This document shows positions 1 to 9,377 of a DNA stretch of 64,000 nt, piece after piece. Position 1 is the first letter of the stretch. Each line of letters begins with the position of its first letter. The notes under the pieces were generated by a model. It saw only the letters and a program-made list of their open reading frames with translations. It made no database searches and was not told the origin of the DNA. A program made the position numbers and the translations under genes. Source of the DNA: Isoetes taiwanensis (lineage: Eukaryota; Streptophyta; Lycopodiopsida; Isoetales; Isoetaceae); assembly GCA_021234155.1 (NCBI GenBank), contig JAJEKV010000052.1, positions 8,643,358 through 8,707,357 on the forward strand, in the 5' to 3' direction.

Positions 1-700
1 ATCTAGGCCGTTCATCTCGGCCAAAGGGAAAAAAAGGGGTAGATGATTAATAAGAAAACTAACAACATGTAAGAAAATTTTTTACGGTCTAGCAATATCA
101 GGCATAGGCTATGTTGATCATTTGCAATTGTAGACCTTCCATTTCAACAAATGAAGATTCCGTGGCAAGACGCATGATGCATTTGTAGATATTTTTCTCT
201 CTAATTGCACAAATAATGCGTATCATTTGAGACCATTTGTGCCCAATGTAACATCAAGAACAATCTAGTGCAAAAAGTGATATACTACCGGAACCGCATA
301 TGCTCAAAGCCAGCACATCAAATGAGCTTTACAGACAATGCTCACAAAATGTTTGTGCTCATGAGAAATGATAAGCTAATATTCAATTGTACTTCAAATT
401 AAACTCCAGAGATCTTACTCATAATAGAAGCTTCGCACTAAGATTTACGTAGCAGACCTTATTTAAAGATCTAGTAGCCCAGATAATCTTCTAGAATGGC
501 CAATTTTTCTTCAGGTTTTGCTTTAGTTAAAGCCAAAGCCTGATGTTGGACCGTATCAAACTTACCGGCCATAGTATTTTGGATCGTATCAACAGTATTT
601 TAAACAGTGGCATGCGCCAAGCTGACGAGGGTTTGAAGGTAGCTCCCTTCAATCGATGGATTATGTAGAAAGTGGAAACAACTCACATGCTCAGTTTCCC
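1..700. other. AT-rich intergenic DNA, no gene seen
   Basis: I see no coding region, RNA gene or clear repeat here. The sequence is AT-rich and every open frame is short. The GC-rich block that follows belongs to a transposon end. Confidence 0.5.
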
Positions 701-701
701 A

Positions 702-1044
702 TGTGTTACATTAGACGTTGACCATACAACGTGTCACGTCGCACGTGCAACGTGGCGTCACATGAACTACGTCGGACGTTTCATATGCGACGCCGCGTTA
801 TATAAACGACGTTACACGTTGCCCATACGACGTCGCGCGTTGCAGTTCCGACGTGATGCGTTGCTGTTGCAACGTAGGCCATTGCGACGTCTGCTTGAAC
901 GTTTGTAATGCGACGTGGCACGTCGCACATGCGACGTCGTGAAAAAATCTTAGCGACCTTTTAAGAATGCGCGATTATTTTACGACGTTGACGTTTGCCA
1001 TACGTCGCAAACCGACGTCGCTAATAGCCCGTTCTCTAATAGTG
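702..1044. mobile_element. CACTA-type DNA transposon, one terminal and subterminal region
   Basis: Read on the minus strand from 1044, the sequence starts CACTATTAGAGAACGGGC and continues into a block dense in GACGT and GCGACG motifs, many in inverted orientation (about 706-1020). A CACTA terminus followed by short subterminal repeats is the signature of En/Spm-like elements, whose transposase binds such repeats. The opposite terminus is not in the first 700 bases, so the element is either cut off by the window or truncated. A small open frame at 672-908 is only repeat read-through. Confidence 0.7.
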
Positions 1045-1186
1045 CAAGTTTTAAATGTACATCAACAATAGGTACGTTCTTATGTACATTACAAGAACCT
1101 TCTATAATTTCTATGGTCTCCTCAAGAACTATGTCGGGTTGTTGCTGCGTTTGAGAGCCTGAGCTTGCAACTAAGCTATTAAAGAA

Positions 1187-1627
1187 GGGAAAATTCCAAA
1201 TATACCCCTCAACTTTACAAATATTCCAAAAATACCCCTAGAAATAGGGTGTTTAGCTCAAATGGCAATAACCTTTTTGTGATCAATCAATTAAAAAAGT
1301 GTCCTTCATAAATCTTATAGATATGAGTGAGCGCTATCCAATAGCAGTAGAATCGTCAAAAATGGAGTTGGAATCTTCAAGTTATAGTGTTTTAAGTAAG
1401 TGCTATAAAAATTGACGTAAATGAGCATAACTTGTGAATTTCAACTCCGATTTCGGTGAATTTGACGTCGTTCGGAAGATCTTTTCCTGATATATAATGT
1501 TTGTGAAGACAACTTTTGCATTTGAGGAGCAACAAAAACTCTATTACCTTTTTTCCAAAACTGCTCTACATTTGGAGGGTATTTTTGGAATGTTCACAAA
1601 CTTGAGGGGTATATTTGGAATTTTCCC
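1187..1627. mobile_element. Mutator-like MITE, complete, with 9-bp target duplication
   Basis: A 441-bp element bounded by inverted repeats of about 50 bp. The left end begins GGGAAAATTCCAAATATACC and the right end is its reverse complement, ending GGAATTTTCCC. The 9-bp direct repeat ATTAAAGAA flanks it at 1178-1186 and 1628-1636. A 9-bp duplication with long TIRs is typical of Mutator-like elements. It has no credible coding capacity (the 71-codon frame at 1497-1712 crosses the right end), so it is non-autonomous. Confidence 0.88.
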
Positions 1628-1636
1628 ATTAAAGAA

Positions 1637-2490
1637 TTTGCAGAAAGAAAGCATAGATCTTCATTGTTGGCCTTCCTTCCTTTTTTTTAGCTTAAAGAAG
1701 CCACTGCTATAATACAAATTTGAAAACTACAGAAATGCAAGGAGCAAGAAAAAGCAAGAAATCACAATAATATAGAGCAAATGATCTAAATCTGAACTTA
1801 TTTACGTTGTCTTTATCTTGCTCCATGAATGAATAGATGAGATAGGTTTGTAGAAGTGGTGGTTTCAAAAGTCTTGACGCATAACAATCAGAGAGCCCAA
1901 GTGTAAGCCCAAGAATGGCGGTGTTGTTTGCGAAGCATAAGCCCAAATATGAGCCCAAGAATGGGCCGAATCTAAGTATTCTGTGGGTTTGTTGAAGTAG
2001 AGGTTTTAGAAGTATGTTGTTTATCCATAAATATTCTGTGGGTCTGAATTAAATATTTTGTGGCTTCAAAAATCTCGGTGCAGCAGAGCATATTAGAGAG
2101 CCCAAGCATAGACTGTAGTATGAACCCAAGAATCCTGTAGCTGTTTGTTGAGGAGTAAGCTCAAGAGGGCTCTTGAATCTAAATCGATGCAAGTTGGGGT
2201 TCCCTAGCTGATTTCATGGCCTGGCGATTCATAGCCGATTCCTTGGCAATTCCCTGGCCGATGCAAGCTAGTGTTCCCTTGGCCCATGAAGTGTTTTTAA
2301 ATTCATTGCCTTAAAGGTTGTTTGGATGGATCATATATTTTTGTACATTGGCCTATATATTATATCATGTTATTTACAAAAAGATAAGAAAATAAAAAAA
2401 ATGACAAGACAATTTAAGTTTCTAGCCTTTCAAATGACAAATATATATTTTGATGGCCTTTCTGTATGATAGGCATTTGGTCATTGGCTA
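1637..2490. other. Intergenic, no supported feature
   Basis: No gene or structured repeat is recognised. There are loosely repeated phrases (AGAGAGCCCAAG, ATATTCTGTGGGT at about 1890-2110) suggesting old local duplication. Confidence 0.4.
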
Positions 2491-2559
2491 CCTTTCATTT
2501 GCAGTACAAATTTTATTTTTGCTTGTTTTGACAGGCAAAAATGCCAAAAACAGGTGTGA

Positions 2560-3051
2560 AAGCCGTCAAATTTGAGCCCTGGGAGGGACTGGTGCTGGGC
2601 CCCCGAGCGGGTTGTAAAGCTATTGCAAGTACTGTACCCATTGCTCCGAGGTGATGTTCTCTGTGGGCTGTACAGTCTTGGGATGCCGATCCAGGAGACC
2701 GAACATCTGTTGCTGGTGCTCTGCGAGATATCTGGCTTTCTTGTTCTTGAGAAAGGAGCAATATTGACTGATGGCCTATGGGTGAGAGGTGGGATCAGTG
2801 ACTTGCCGGAGTTCGCGTTTGAGCTCCCAACACTCATCATCGAACCATCTGTTGTGGGAGAAGGTGGCAGTGCCTGAGGTTCTCCGTGAATGGCCTCTCC
2901 CAAAGCATCTCTCAGCAGCTGTCAGAAGCAGGTGAGCCAGCTGAACAGATTGTTGTTGAAGTGTGGGGAGTTGCAGTAGTCCCGCCAGATCATGCTCAAG
3001 CAGTTGTGCATAGGCCCCTGCACGGTTGTAGTCCAGGCGCAGCTGGGGCAC
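2560..3051 (-). pseudogene. LINE ORF2 linker between endonuclease and RT, truncated
   Basis: The minus strand encodes RLDYNRAGAYAQLLEHDLAG and then HNRWFDDECWELKRELRQV. A parallel stretch occurs in copy 2 (RNQWFDA at about 49937). Further downstream another frame reads FLKNKKARYLAEHQQQM, an ordinary LINE linker pattern. RT motifs are absent and LINE similarity ends near 2560. Confidence 0.6.
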
Positions 3052-3146
3052 CTGGGGTGTTGAGGCAGTAGATGCACGGGGAGCCTACCAATGTATATGC
3101 ATGAACAGGGGCTGGTGGTCTGAGTCCACTTCCTCGTTCCGAGTGT

Positions 3147-3902
3147 CTATTCCAATGGAAAAATGGGTAACCAGGTGCAGATCATGTTCCTCAACCAGCA
3201 GGTAATCCACCACACTGAAGCCGCCCCCTTGGTTTTCTTGTCTACAAGTGCAGCGGCAGGAAGACGGCCATTGTGCCAACCCATACAAATAACCAGGTCA
3301 AAGATACTACCCAGCAACAACAACTGCCTGCCATAGCGCGAAATATGGTTGTCATCTGATATCCTTGACCAAGCTACCTCTGCGGGGTTCAACTGCAAGA
3401 CGTCCTCTGCCAGGGGTTCAAATTTTGGGATCTGCTCAGCTCCTGTGTGTGCATTGAAGTCGCCAAGCAACATAATCTTGCCCAACTGTTTGTGCTGTTG
3501 TATGTCATCATATAGATCGACATAGGGCTCCAATCTATCCACACCCGAATGAGTGTTATAAAAGTTGCTCTCGACATGTGGAAAGTAGCATGTTGCTATG
3601 AAGAGGATGCTGCCACTGTCATGCTGCATGCACACCCACGAGTAGCGATTGTACTTGTCTGTTTTGTGTGGCGAGACTGAGTGCCCCAAGGTTGCACGAT
3701 AGTAGCAGGCAACCCCCCCATGCCCTTGCTTGCCTGTGCACTCGTTGAAGACTGAAAAATGCAGATAGCCTGGGAGGTTCGGCAGTCTGTGCCCTGCATG
3801 TTTCCATGTTTCCATGAGGAAAATGAGATCCATATCTGGTGCAATAGAGTTGAGACTCTCCTCTTTCTGCCAAGGGAAGCCCCGACAATTCCAAGATACC
3901 AT
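3147..3902 (-). CDS. LINE ORF2 apurinic-type endonuclease domain
   Basis: A 251-codon open frame with the order of an exonuclease-endonuclease-phosphatase fold: MVSWNCRGFPW at residue 1 (catalytic Asn), LIFLMETWKH (catalytic Glu) near residue 27, a GHGGVACYYR strand near 60, and LLGDFNAHTG (Asp and Asn) near 145. The enzyme nicks target DNA to prime reverse transcription. The frame ends before the C-terminal part of the domain, probably by frameshift: an adjacent frame at 3288-3085 contains the SDHQPLFMHIHW motif that ends such domains. Decayed relative to an active LINE. Confidence 0.85.
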   Translation of the reverse strand: MVSWNCRGFPWQKEESLNSIAPDMDLIFLMETWKHAGHRLPNLPGYLHFSVFNECTGKQGHGGVACYYRATLGHSVSPHKTDKYNRYSWVCMQHDSGSILFIATCYFPHVESNFYNTHSGVDRLEPYVDLYDDIQQHKQLGKIMLLGDFNAHTGAEQIPKFEPLAEDVLQLNPAEVAWSRISDDNHISRYGRQLLLLGSIFDLVICMGWHNGRLPAAALVDKKTKGAASVWWITCWLRNMICTWLPIFPLE

Positions 3903-3958
3903 CCGGAGGCACAGTTCCTATTTGTTGGCATTTGATGTAGACGCTCGATGATCTGTTC

Positions 3959-4440
3959 CTATTGCAGGGGGAGCAGTGTGCGGTGCCTGAGCAACAGTTG
4001 CAGGAGCAGTAGGAGCAGGAGAGCAGGAGGTGCAATAGGGGTACTGGTGGCAGTAGCAGGAGTGGCAGCAGCTTGACGCATTGCATCGGTGACCTCAGCA
4101 GGCGCCGGCCTAAAAATGCGAAGCTTGCCTCGGACCAGGCCTGCAGCGCCCCCTCGACGGCGGACATCCCTGACTTGAGCCAGATGTTGCTGGCAGGACT
4201 CCTGTTGCATCGGAGTAAGATCCTGGTCCATATACAGGGTAGTCCCCTTCAATTGCCTACTCTAGTGCAAACCTCACACACTCGCATGTCTGCGACCGTG
4301 AAGGTGACAACGCGTAGGCGATCTGTGCGTTGAGCCCCAAGGTGGCTTGCTCGAACAATGTGGACTGTGGTCTGAAATGCCATGCGAGATAGGATCTGAT
4401 CCTGGATGCGCTTGGTGAGATCCTCTCCATGTACCACCAC
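3959..4440 (-). pseudogene. LINE ORF1 C-terminal domain, frameshifted
   Basis: Two overlapping minus-strand frames (4440-4249 and 4252-3959) hold the rest of ORF1. The first has VHGEDLTKRIQDQIL and VHIVRAS; the second has TLYMDQDLTPMQQESCQQ and GLVRGKLRIFRP. I infer a nucleic-acid-binding domain from position and style. The same C-terminal motif recurs in copy 2 (GLIRGKMQIFKP at about 51190), which supports homology. Broken by at least two frameshifts. Confidence 0.6.
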
Positions 4441-4515
4441 ATTATGACATCGTCGGCCCTGCTCTTGTTGCTCACTGAGTCGTGGGGCAACATTAGCTGT
4501 CCCAGCAAGTGATGC

Positions 4516-5247
4516 CTATTGTCTGGAGTGTGTGGGCTGTTCACAGCAAGGGCGGTGTGGTGTTGGAACAGGTAGTGTCTGTCTGCCTAGTTGGCAACTT
4601 GTGGGCTGTTGGGCATGTGGGCTTGTCTGGCCCCGTGTTGCGGCCTCTGCTGCCCGGAGTCGGGAGCCTAGCTCCTGTTGAAATCTCTGCTGCCTGGCCA
4701 ACTCATTCGTGCACTGCCGGAATTGTTCATGGACCTCGGCATGGAGGCCCCTGCCTTGCTGGGTAATGGTTGCTCGGAGATTCTGTATCTCCTGATCCTG
4801 TATCTCAGCCCTACTCTGTAGGGTTCTTAGCTCTGCCTGGCTGGCTTCGAAGGCGGCTCGGACATTTCGTATTATCTGTTGCCTCTCCGCTGCCAACTGT
4901 CTTTTGAGCACATGGGTCGCTGAAGATTGTATCTCTTCTATCAGTCCTGCAATCTGGGTTCTGTTGCTCTCAATTCGTTCCTTCATTTGTTTCATGGCCC
5001 TCGTCTGCGCCTGCGTTTGGTGCATTATTGGGCTTGAGCAACCTTCATCCGTGTCCCGGGTCGATCTCATAGATTGGGCCTTCGCCCGGGCCTCCTTCCT
5101 CATGGAAGAGGTTTCTCCCTTGTCCTTGTTAACCGATCGGGGCCGTTTTCGTGGCGGTCCCTTCCCCTGGTTCTCCCAGGTGGGCAGGGGCTGGGGAATG
5201 TCTCCCTCGAAATGGGGGTCTGGGCAAGGGGCTACAGAAGTGGCCAT
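4516..5247 (-). CDS. LINE ORF1 protein, N-terminal part with coiled coil
   Basis: A 243-codon open frame starting MATSVAPCPDPHF. Residues about 1-70 are basic and low-complexity. Residues about 80-205 form a Gln/Glu/Arg-rich heptad-like region typical of the trimerising coiled coil of LINE ORF1 RNA-binding proteins. The stop at 4516 is probably a frameshift, because ORF1-like sequence continues in other frames at 4440-4249 (an RRM-like stretch including VHIVRASHLG) and 4252-3959 (LYMDQDLTPMQQE, a pattern common in LINE ORF1 C-termini). The product would package LINE RNA. The start is the first ATG after the upstream repeats. Copy 2 also begins its ORF1 with MAT at 52703. Confidence 0.7.
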   Translation of the reverse strand: MATSVAPCPDPHFEGDIPQPLPTWENQGKGPPRKRPRSVNKDKGETSSMRKEARAKAQSMRSTRDTDEGCSSPIMHQTQAQTRAMKQMKERIESNRTQIAGLIEEIQSSATHVLKRQLAAERQQIIRNVRAAFEASQAELRTLQSRAEIQDQEIQNLRATITQQGRGLHAEVHEQFRQCTNELARQQRFQQELGSRLRAAEAATRGQTSPHAQQPTSCQLGRQTLPVPTPHRPCCEQPTHSRQ

Positions 5248-5289
5248 GGGATTGTATGGTATGAAAGGGGATTAAAGAGCTAAAGGGCT

Positions 5290-5945
5290 ATTAAGAATTG
5301 AGAAATGCTTAGAAAACATAAACGATGCTGTAGCCGGTGGTTGTACGGGGGGTTTGTTTGGGGGTTCAATCCTATGGGGGGGAGGTTCGATTCCGGCTAC
5401 CGTCGGAGTTCTTTGGGATGGGCTTGGCTCGAAAAGCTTTTGGAATAGGCTTAGAAGTTGGCATATCCTATTGGCACGCCATGAATCATCCTGGCTAATC
5501 CGACGTCCTGCCTATGCCTATTGGCGCGCCATGAGTCATCCTGGCTATCCTATTGGCGCGCCCGCGTGCCATGAGTTGCCCTGGCTAGAGAGAGAAAGTG
5601 CATGTTGAGTGTGCTAGAAGTTGGCATATCCTATTGGCGCGCCATGAGTCGTCCTAGCCAGAGAGAGAAAGTGGTGAAGGGCTAGAGAGACACCTAGGGA
5701 GCTAGAAAGTGTGGTCCAAGGCTAGGGAGACCATAAGGTGGCTAGCAAGTTGGTAAGGCTAGAGAGACTGTAAGGAGGCTAGAGAGGCCGTAAGGAGGCT
5801 AGAGAGAGAAAGTGGAGCAAGGAGGACTTAGAGAGGGCTAGAGGGAGAAAGTGGAGCAAGGCGGGTCTAGGCGCTTGAGAGAGAAGGTGGAGCAAGGCGT
5901 TAGAGAGAGAAGGTGGAGCAAGGCGCTGGAGAGAGAAGGTGGAGC
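5290..5945. repeat. Tandem repeats upstream of LINE copy 1
   Basis: Two repeat types. At about 5455-5660 a block of about 30 bp containing CCTATTGGCGCGCCATGAGT occurs roughly four times. At about 5660-5945 a purine-rich unit (GGCTAGAGAGAGAAAGTGG and variants ending GAGCAAGG) repeats many times. They lie immediately 5' of ORF1 on the coding strand, so they may be LINE 5'-UTR or promoter repeats rather than an independent satellite. Confidence 0.65.
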
Positions 5946-5994
5946 TAAAAATCAAGGAAAATATTTTTCACCCCTGTGTTATGCTTATATGTCT

Positions 5995-6126
5995 TTTTTC
6001 ACATTCAGATATCTTCACCACCGCTTCAAAGACAAGCAAACTAGAATATCATAGTCGTGTCTCCTTCACATTCAAATATCTTCCCAACAACTTTTCAAAG
6101 ACAAACAAACTAAAATTGCATAGTCA
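5995..6126. repeat. Two-copy tandem duplication of about 65 bp
   Basis: TTCACATTCAGATATCTTC at about 5999 and TTCACATTCAAATATCTTCC at about 6066 begin two diverged direct copies, each ending CATAGTCRTG. No gene is associated. The stretch from 6127 to 6793 is AT-rich intergenic DNA in which I see nothing else. Confidence 0.5.
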
Positions 6127-6798
6127 TGCCATTACCTATTTTGTAGCAATACGCCATGAAGTTTGTAAAGACACCATAACTCCTAATTGTTAACTTCAAA
6201 TTCCCCTGCAAAGGGAGTTTAACGCCAAAAAGTGCTCACAAATTAGACATATGTTGAACCTACATATCAGAAATGATTGTGTTTGCTATCACCAATGCAC
6301 CAATCCATTGTGGAAAAGAATAGCAGGATGCTAGATATCATGTATTGCTAGGCTACTACAAATGAAAAAAGATTAATATTTTACCTAGAACATAAGAACT
6401 CTCCAGTCTTTATCTTTTTTCATATATATTTGAGATCCGACACACATGTCAAAATGAAGTCTGGCCTGCAGATATTAATATAACAAAAAGTTTTTGCTTC
6501 AAAATAGTTGGACTCTCAACTCGTTATCAAGTGCCATATATCTGCGTATTCAACTTGTCAAATTAAGATAGATAGATAGACCTACATGCACAAAAATATA
6601 ATTTCCGAGCACGTATGAAGCTGGAGTTCACCATATAAGTAGAATTAAAAAAGACTTGAGGTTACGTCTGTCACATGGAGATGGCATGAAAAGGCAAAAA
6701 AGAATGTACCTATGGCTTAGGCTCTAAAAACTTAAAATAGTCATTCTATTGTAAGACCTTAAATGCCATTTGTTGAGAGCTCTGCTATAGTCTCATCC

Positions 6799-8370
6799 TG
6801 TGACGTTCCAGCACAGTATACGGTCCCAGGACGTATACTGTACTGCCCCGTCACACGTACACGCCATTCCGATTGACGTGTACGCCGACGTGTAGCCGAG
6901 CAAGTAGCACCCTAGGGGGCAACTTGCAAGGTGTGTGCATTTATTTATGTGCACATTTACCCATGTACACATTTATCTAGGTACACATTTTCCCATGTGG
7001 ACACTTTATGCCACATAGTTAATAAAGGCAAGTGGGCCACACCTAATTATCCCACATGCCTAAAGGGATAATTGGAAACCCTAGCCTAACCCTTTGTCTA
7101 TATAGGTTAAGGAAACCCTAACTTGCTATTTTCGTTCATGCCATTTTGGGGCTCTGTTTTACTTGCTCCAGGAGTCAAACCCGCCTCCCAGACTCTGTCT
7201 GAGCGATCTAGCTCATTAGTTTTCCTTCTAGCTTCATCTTCTAGCAGTTCAGCAGGATGGTCGAGTTCAGGGCAGGAGGAGCGAGCCAAGGATCAGGTAT
7301 TTAGTCAATTTAATAGCCTAAACCGTCTCCCAGTCATTGAATCAATAGGTTTAGCCTATTAAATTGCCCATAGCAGCCATTTAGATCCCCAGATACCAAG
7401 CTCTAACTAAAGAACCTAACTCTGTGATTTAGATTAGATCTTGTTCTTTAGTTCTTCTGTGATATGTATCATGATGTATCTCTGTGAACTCATTGTATTG
7501 GGAAGAGGGGTAGAGACCCTAAAGCCTGGTAGTTGATGCTCCTAGCTAGCCTCTTTAGCACACTGTAAATTCGGCCTGTGTACAAGAGCCACACCGGGTT
7601 GTGGGTGAAGGGGCCAGACTGGCTTATAAGGAGGTTCGTGTTCTGACTCATGAAGGATCCCTCTGGTGTGTAAGGTCTACCGGGGATCACAGTGGACTAG
7701 GTCTAATGGCTTGCCACTGCATGTGGGCAAGGCATGGGCTCGACACCCGTGGAGTGATGCGTCACTCTCCATTGGGTTCAAGTCGAACAAGGGCAGTGGC
7801 CCTCTAGTCACCTTGAGTCAGCATATAGATCTCTGGAGGGAGTGATCCCTACCTGCCCCATCGGAACTGGGGAGATGCAACCCAGGAATAGCCCCTTTGG
7901 CTATGCATCCGGCGGGCTACAGTCAGGTCCCAACACTCTTCAACCTACTCTGCAAAGTGTGCACAGGAGGGGCGGATGGAGTGGACTACCCTAAGCCATG
8001 TTCTTATGCCAGCCAAATCCATTGCCATGAATTCTGTCTGCAATGACCTCTGGAGACCCAAGCTTGTCAGTCCATCCCTGTGTCTGAGCCTTGGGTAGAA
8101 TTCCCTATGTGATGTGCTGATCTTTGTCTATGCAGATATGCATGATGGTCATATGATGTTGATGTATGTACTACTGACATGTATGTTACGCTTCCGCAGC
8201 TAGGTAGGCCCTGAGGGAGACAGGGTAAATGACCCCTTCATTCTTCCCACTGGAACTCTTCAAGGTTGCAGTGATACGTGGAGGGCCCTATATTAGCATG
8301 GAGCTGGTATGGGGGATGAACTCATGTTTGTATACGGTGAGTGCACCGTATATGAGTAGGGGACGTCACA
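6799..8370 (+). repeat. Left (5') LTR of the outer retrotransposon
   Basis: About 1572 bp, starting TGTGACGTTCCAGCACAG and ending AGGGGACGTCACA. The terminal inverted repeat is TGTGACGT/ACGTCACA. Promoter TATA box at about 7098. The short ORFs inside are spurious and are repeated in the right LTR. Confidence 0.9.
7097..7106 (+). promoter_or_regulatory. TATA box of the outer LTR
   Basis: TCTATATAGG, followed within about 20 bp by GGAAACCCTAAC, a telo-box-like motif. The same arrangement is present in the right LTR at 30009-30018. Expected to start the genomic RNA in the LTR; position is inferred from motif only. Confidence 0.55.
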
Positions 8371-8371
8371 G

Positions 8372-8384
8372 TGGTATCAGAGCA
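8372..8384 (+). other. Primer binding site of the outer element, initiator-Met tRNA type
   Basis: TGGTATCAGAGCA begins two bases after the LTR. This matches the complement of the plant initiator methionine tRNA 3' end used by most plant LTR retrotransposons. Confidence 0.9.
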
Positions 8385-8574
8385 ATGTTCTTGGAGACCA
8401 AGAGCAAAGCACTGGCCATGCTCCCAGTAGTACTAACTTGATAGGATCCTCAAACCTCGAAAAGTGGGAAAAAATTTTCTCATTTTTGTAGTATATGCTA
8501 AGCTAGTAACAATTAAGCGAATTGGAACATAAAAAGACTAAAAACAGTGAGCCAAATCTTTCTAAAGCAAGAAG

Positions 8575-8641
8575 GTCTCACACGTCGCGCCAGAGCAAAA
8601 ACCAAGACTCTAGGTTTTGCGCTGGGCGCAACGTGCGAGAC
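8575..8641 (+). repeat. Leader hairpin 1 of the outer element
   Basis: A 67-bp near-perfect inverted repeat with arms of about 28 nt. The left arm begins GTCTCACACGTCGCGCC; the right arm ends GGGCGCAACGTGCGAGAC. It lies 190 bp after the PBS and about 105 bp before the H3-like frame. Two more hairpins of exactly the same length follow at 9097 and 9311. Confidence 0.85.
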
Positions 8642-8745
8642 ATTACGCCATAATCACCTTACAACTCGATGAATTTTAATAAGGTAAGATGCTAGATCGA
8701 GTTTTAAGGTAAGAATTAGTTAGATTTGTATATTAGACCCAAGAA

Positions 8746-8946
8746 GTGTACGAGCAGATAGAGCGAGAGATACAAGAAGAGGAGAGGATTGAACGAGAGC
8801 GGGAGGCCAAGGTTCAAGAAGCAGCAGAGCAGAAGCTGGTCCAACATTTTGAAAACGCAACAGCATGCATGGTTCACACAAAAAGGGTAACCTTAATGAA
8901 GAAAGATATGCACTTGGCCAGTCATATCAAAGGAGAGCCTTATTAA
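8746..8946 (+). CDS. Histone H3-like histone-fold protein in the retrotransposon leader
   Basis: A 66-residue frame opening at a GTG codon, so the true start or an upstream exon is unknown. It reads like the C-terminal histone fold of H3. IEREIQEEE corresponds to the end of helix 1, QEAAEQKLVQHFENATACM to helix 2 (canonical H3 has QEAAEAYLVGLFEDTNLCA) and HTKRVTLMKKDMHLA to loop 2 and helix 3 (H3 HAKRVTIMPKDIQLA). It ends IKGEPY where H3 ends IRGERA. The TLMKKD form is closer to centromeric H3 than to canonical H3. The segment between helices 1 and 2 is about four residues short and no N-terminal tail is seen; GTAAG sites at about 8680 and 8708 could mark an intron. The gene sits between leader hairpins 1 and 2. 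The inner element has an H3-like gene at the same place. Function (chromatin deposition or cDNA packaging) is inference. Confidence 0.75.
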   Translation: MYEQIEREIQEEERIEREREAKVQEAAEQKLVQHFENATACMVHTKRVTLMKKDMHLASHIKGEPY

Positions 8947-9096
8947 TTTTGTAAATGATAAAATTTTGTTTAATACAAAGTTTTTTTTCTTTTTTTGAGT
9001 AGATTATGTGTATAAATCTACTTAACTAAGTTGAATTAGCGAGTAATGGCTTTTGTTTCAGTCAAGTTGAACATTTTTAGAGCAAGTAGTGAGGAT

Positions 9097-9163
9097 GTCT
9101 CACACGTCATGCCAGGAGCAAAACCAAGACTCTAGTTATTGACTTGGGCGCAACGTGTGAGAC
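9097..9163 (+). repeat. Leader hairpin 2 of the outer element
   Basis: A 67-bp inverted repeat starting GTCTCACACGTCATGCC and ending GGGCGCAACGTGTGAGAC. It begins 151 nt after the stop of the H3-like frame. The loop region again contains ACCAAGACTCTAG. Confidence 0.85.
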
Positions 9164-9310
9164 CTTCATATCTAAACTAGCCCAAAACAGCCCCAAAACA
9201 GCTCCAAATCGGCCAAGTAAGGGGTCAATCTTGAGTATCTCGATGAGATTAGCATGACTTGACCCTTAGTTCACCCAAATTGGATAAGTTTTGACCAAGA
9301 TAGGCCAAAT

Positions 9311-9377
9311 GTCTCACACATTGCGCCAGAGGACAAACCAAAAATTTAGGTTTTGCCCTGGGCGCATCATGTGAGAC
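9311..9377 (+). repeat. Leader hairpin 3 of the outer element
   Basis: A 67-bp inverted repeat starting GTCTCACACATTGCGCC and ending GGGCGCATCATGTGAGAC, 214 bp after hairpin 2. Sequence between the hairpins is unrelated, so only the hairpin is conserved. Confidence 0.85.

Larger units (their letters stand above)
2500..5260 (-). mobile_element. APE-type LINE copy 1, lacking the reverse transcriptase
   Basis: Reading on the minus strand, an ORF1 with coiled coil (5247 down) is followed by an ORF1 C-terminal domain in shifted frames (about 4440-3959), an endonuclease (3902-3147) and the post-endonuclease linker (about 3050-2560). Sequence related to the element then stops at about 2560 and gives way to an A-rich stretch (minus strand). 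The copy at 47.5-52.7 kb continues into RT, so copy 1 has lost its 3' half. That is unusual because LINEs normally lose the 5' end. Tandem repeats lie directly upstream of ORF1. Confidence 0.82.

Noticed and set aside
672-908. 78-codon arginine-rich ORF
   Set aside because: It lies in the CACTA subterminal repeats; the arginines come from CGACGT words.
4509-5283. Plus-strand ORFs over LINE copy 1
   Set aside because: Antisense to the ORF1 coiled-coil frame, which has motif and position support.
7490-7807. ORFs on both strands within the outer LTR
   Set aside because: Repeated in both LTRs, non-conserved in character, and LTRs rarely code.
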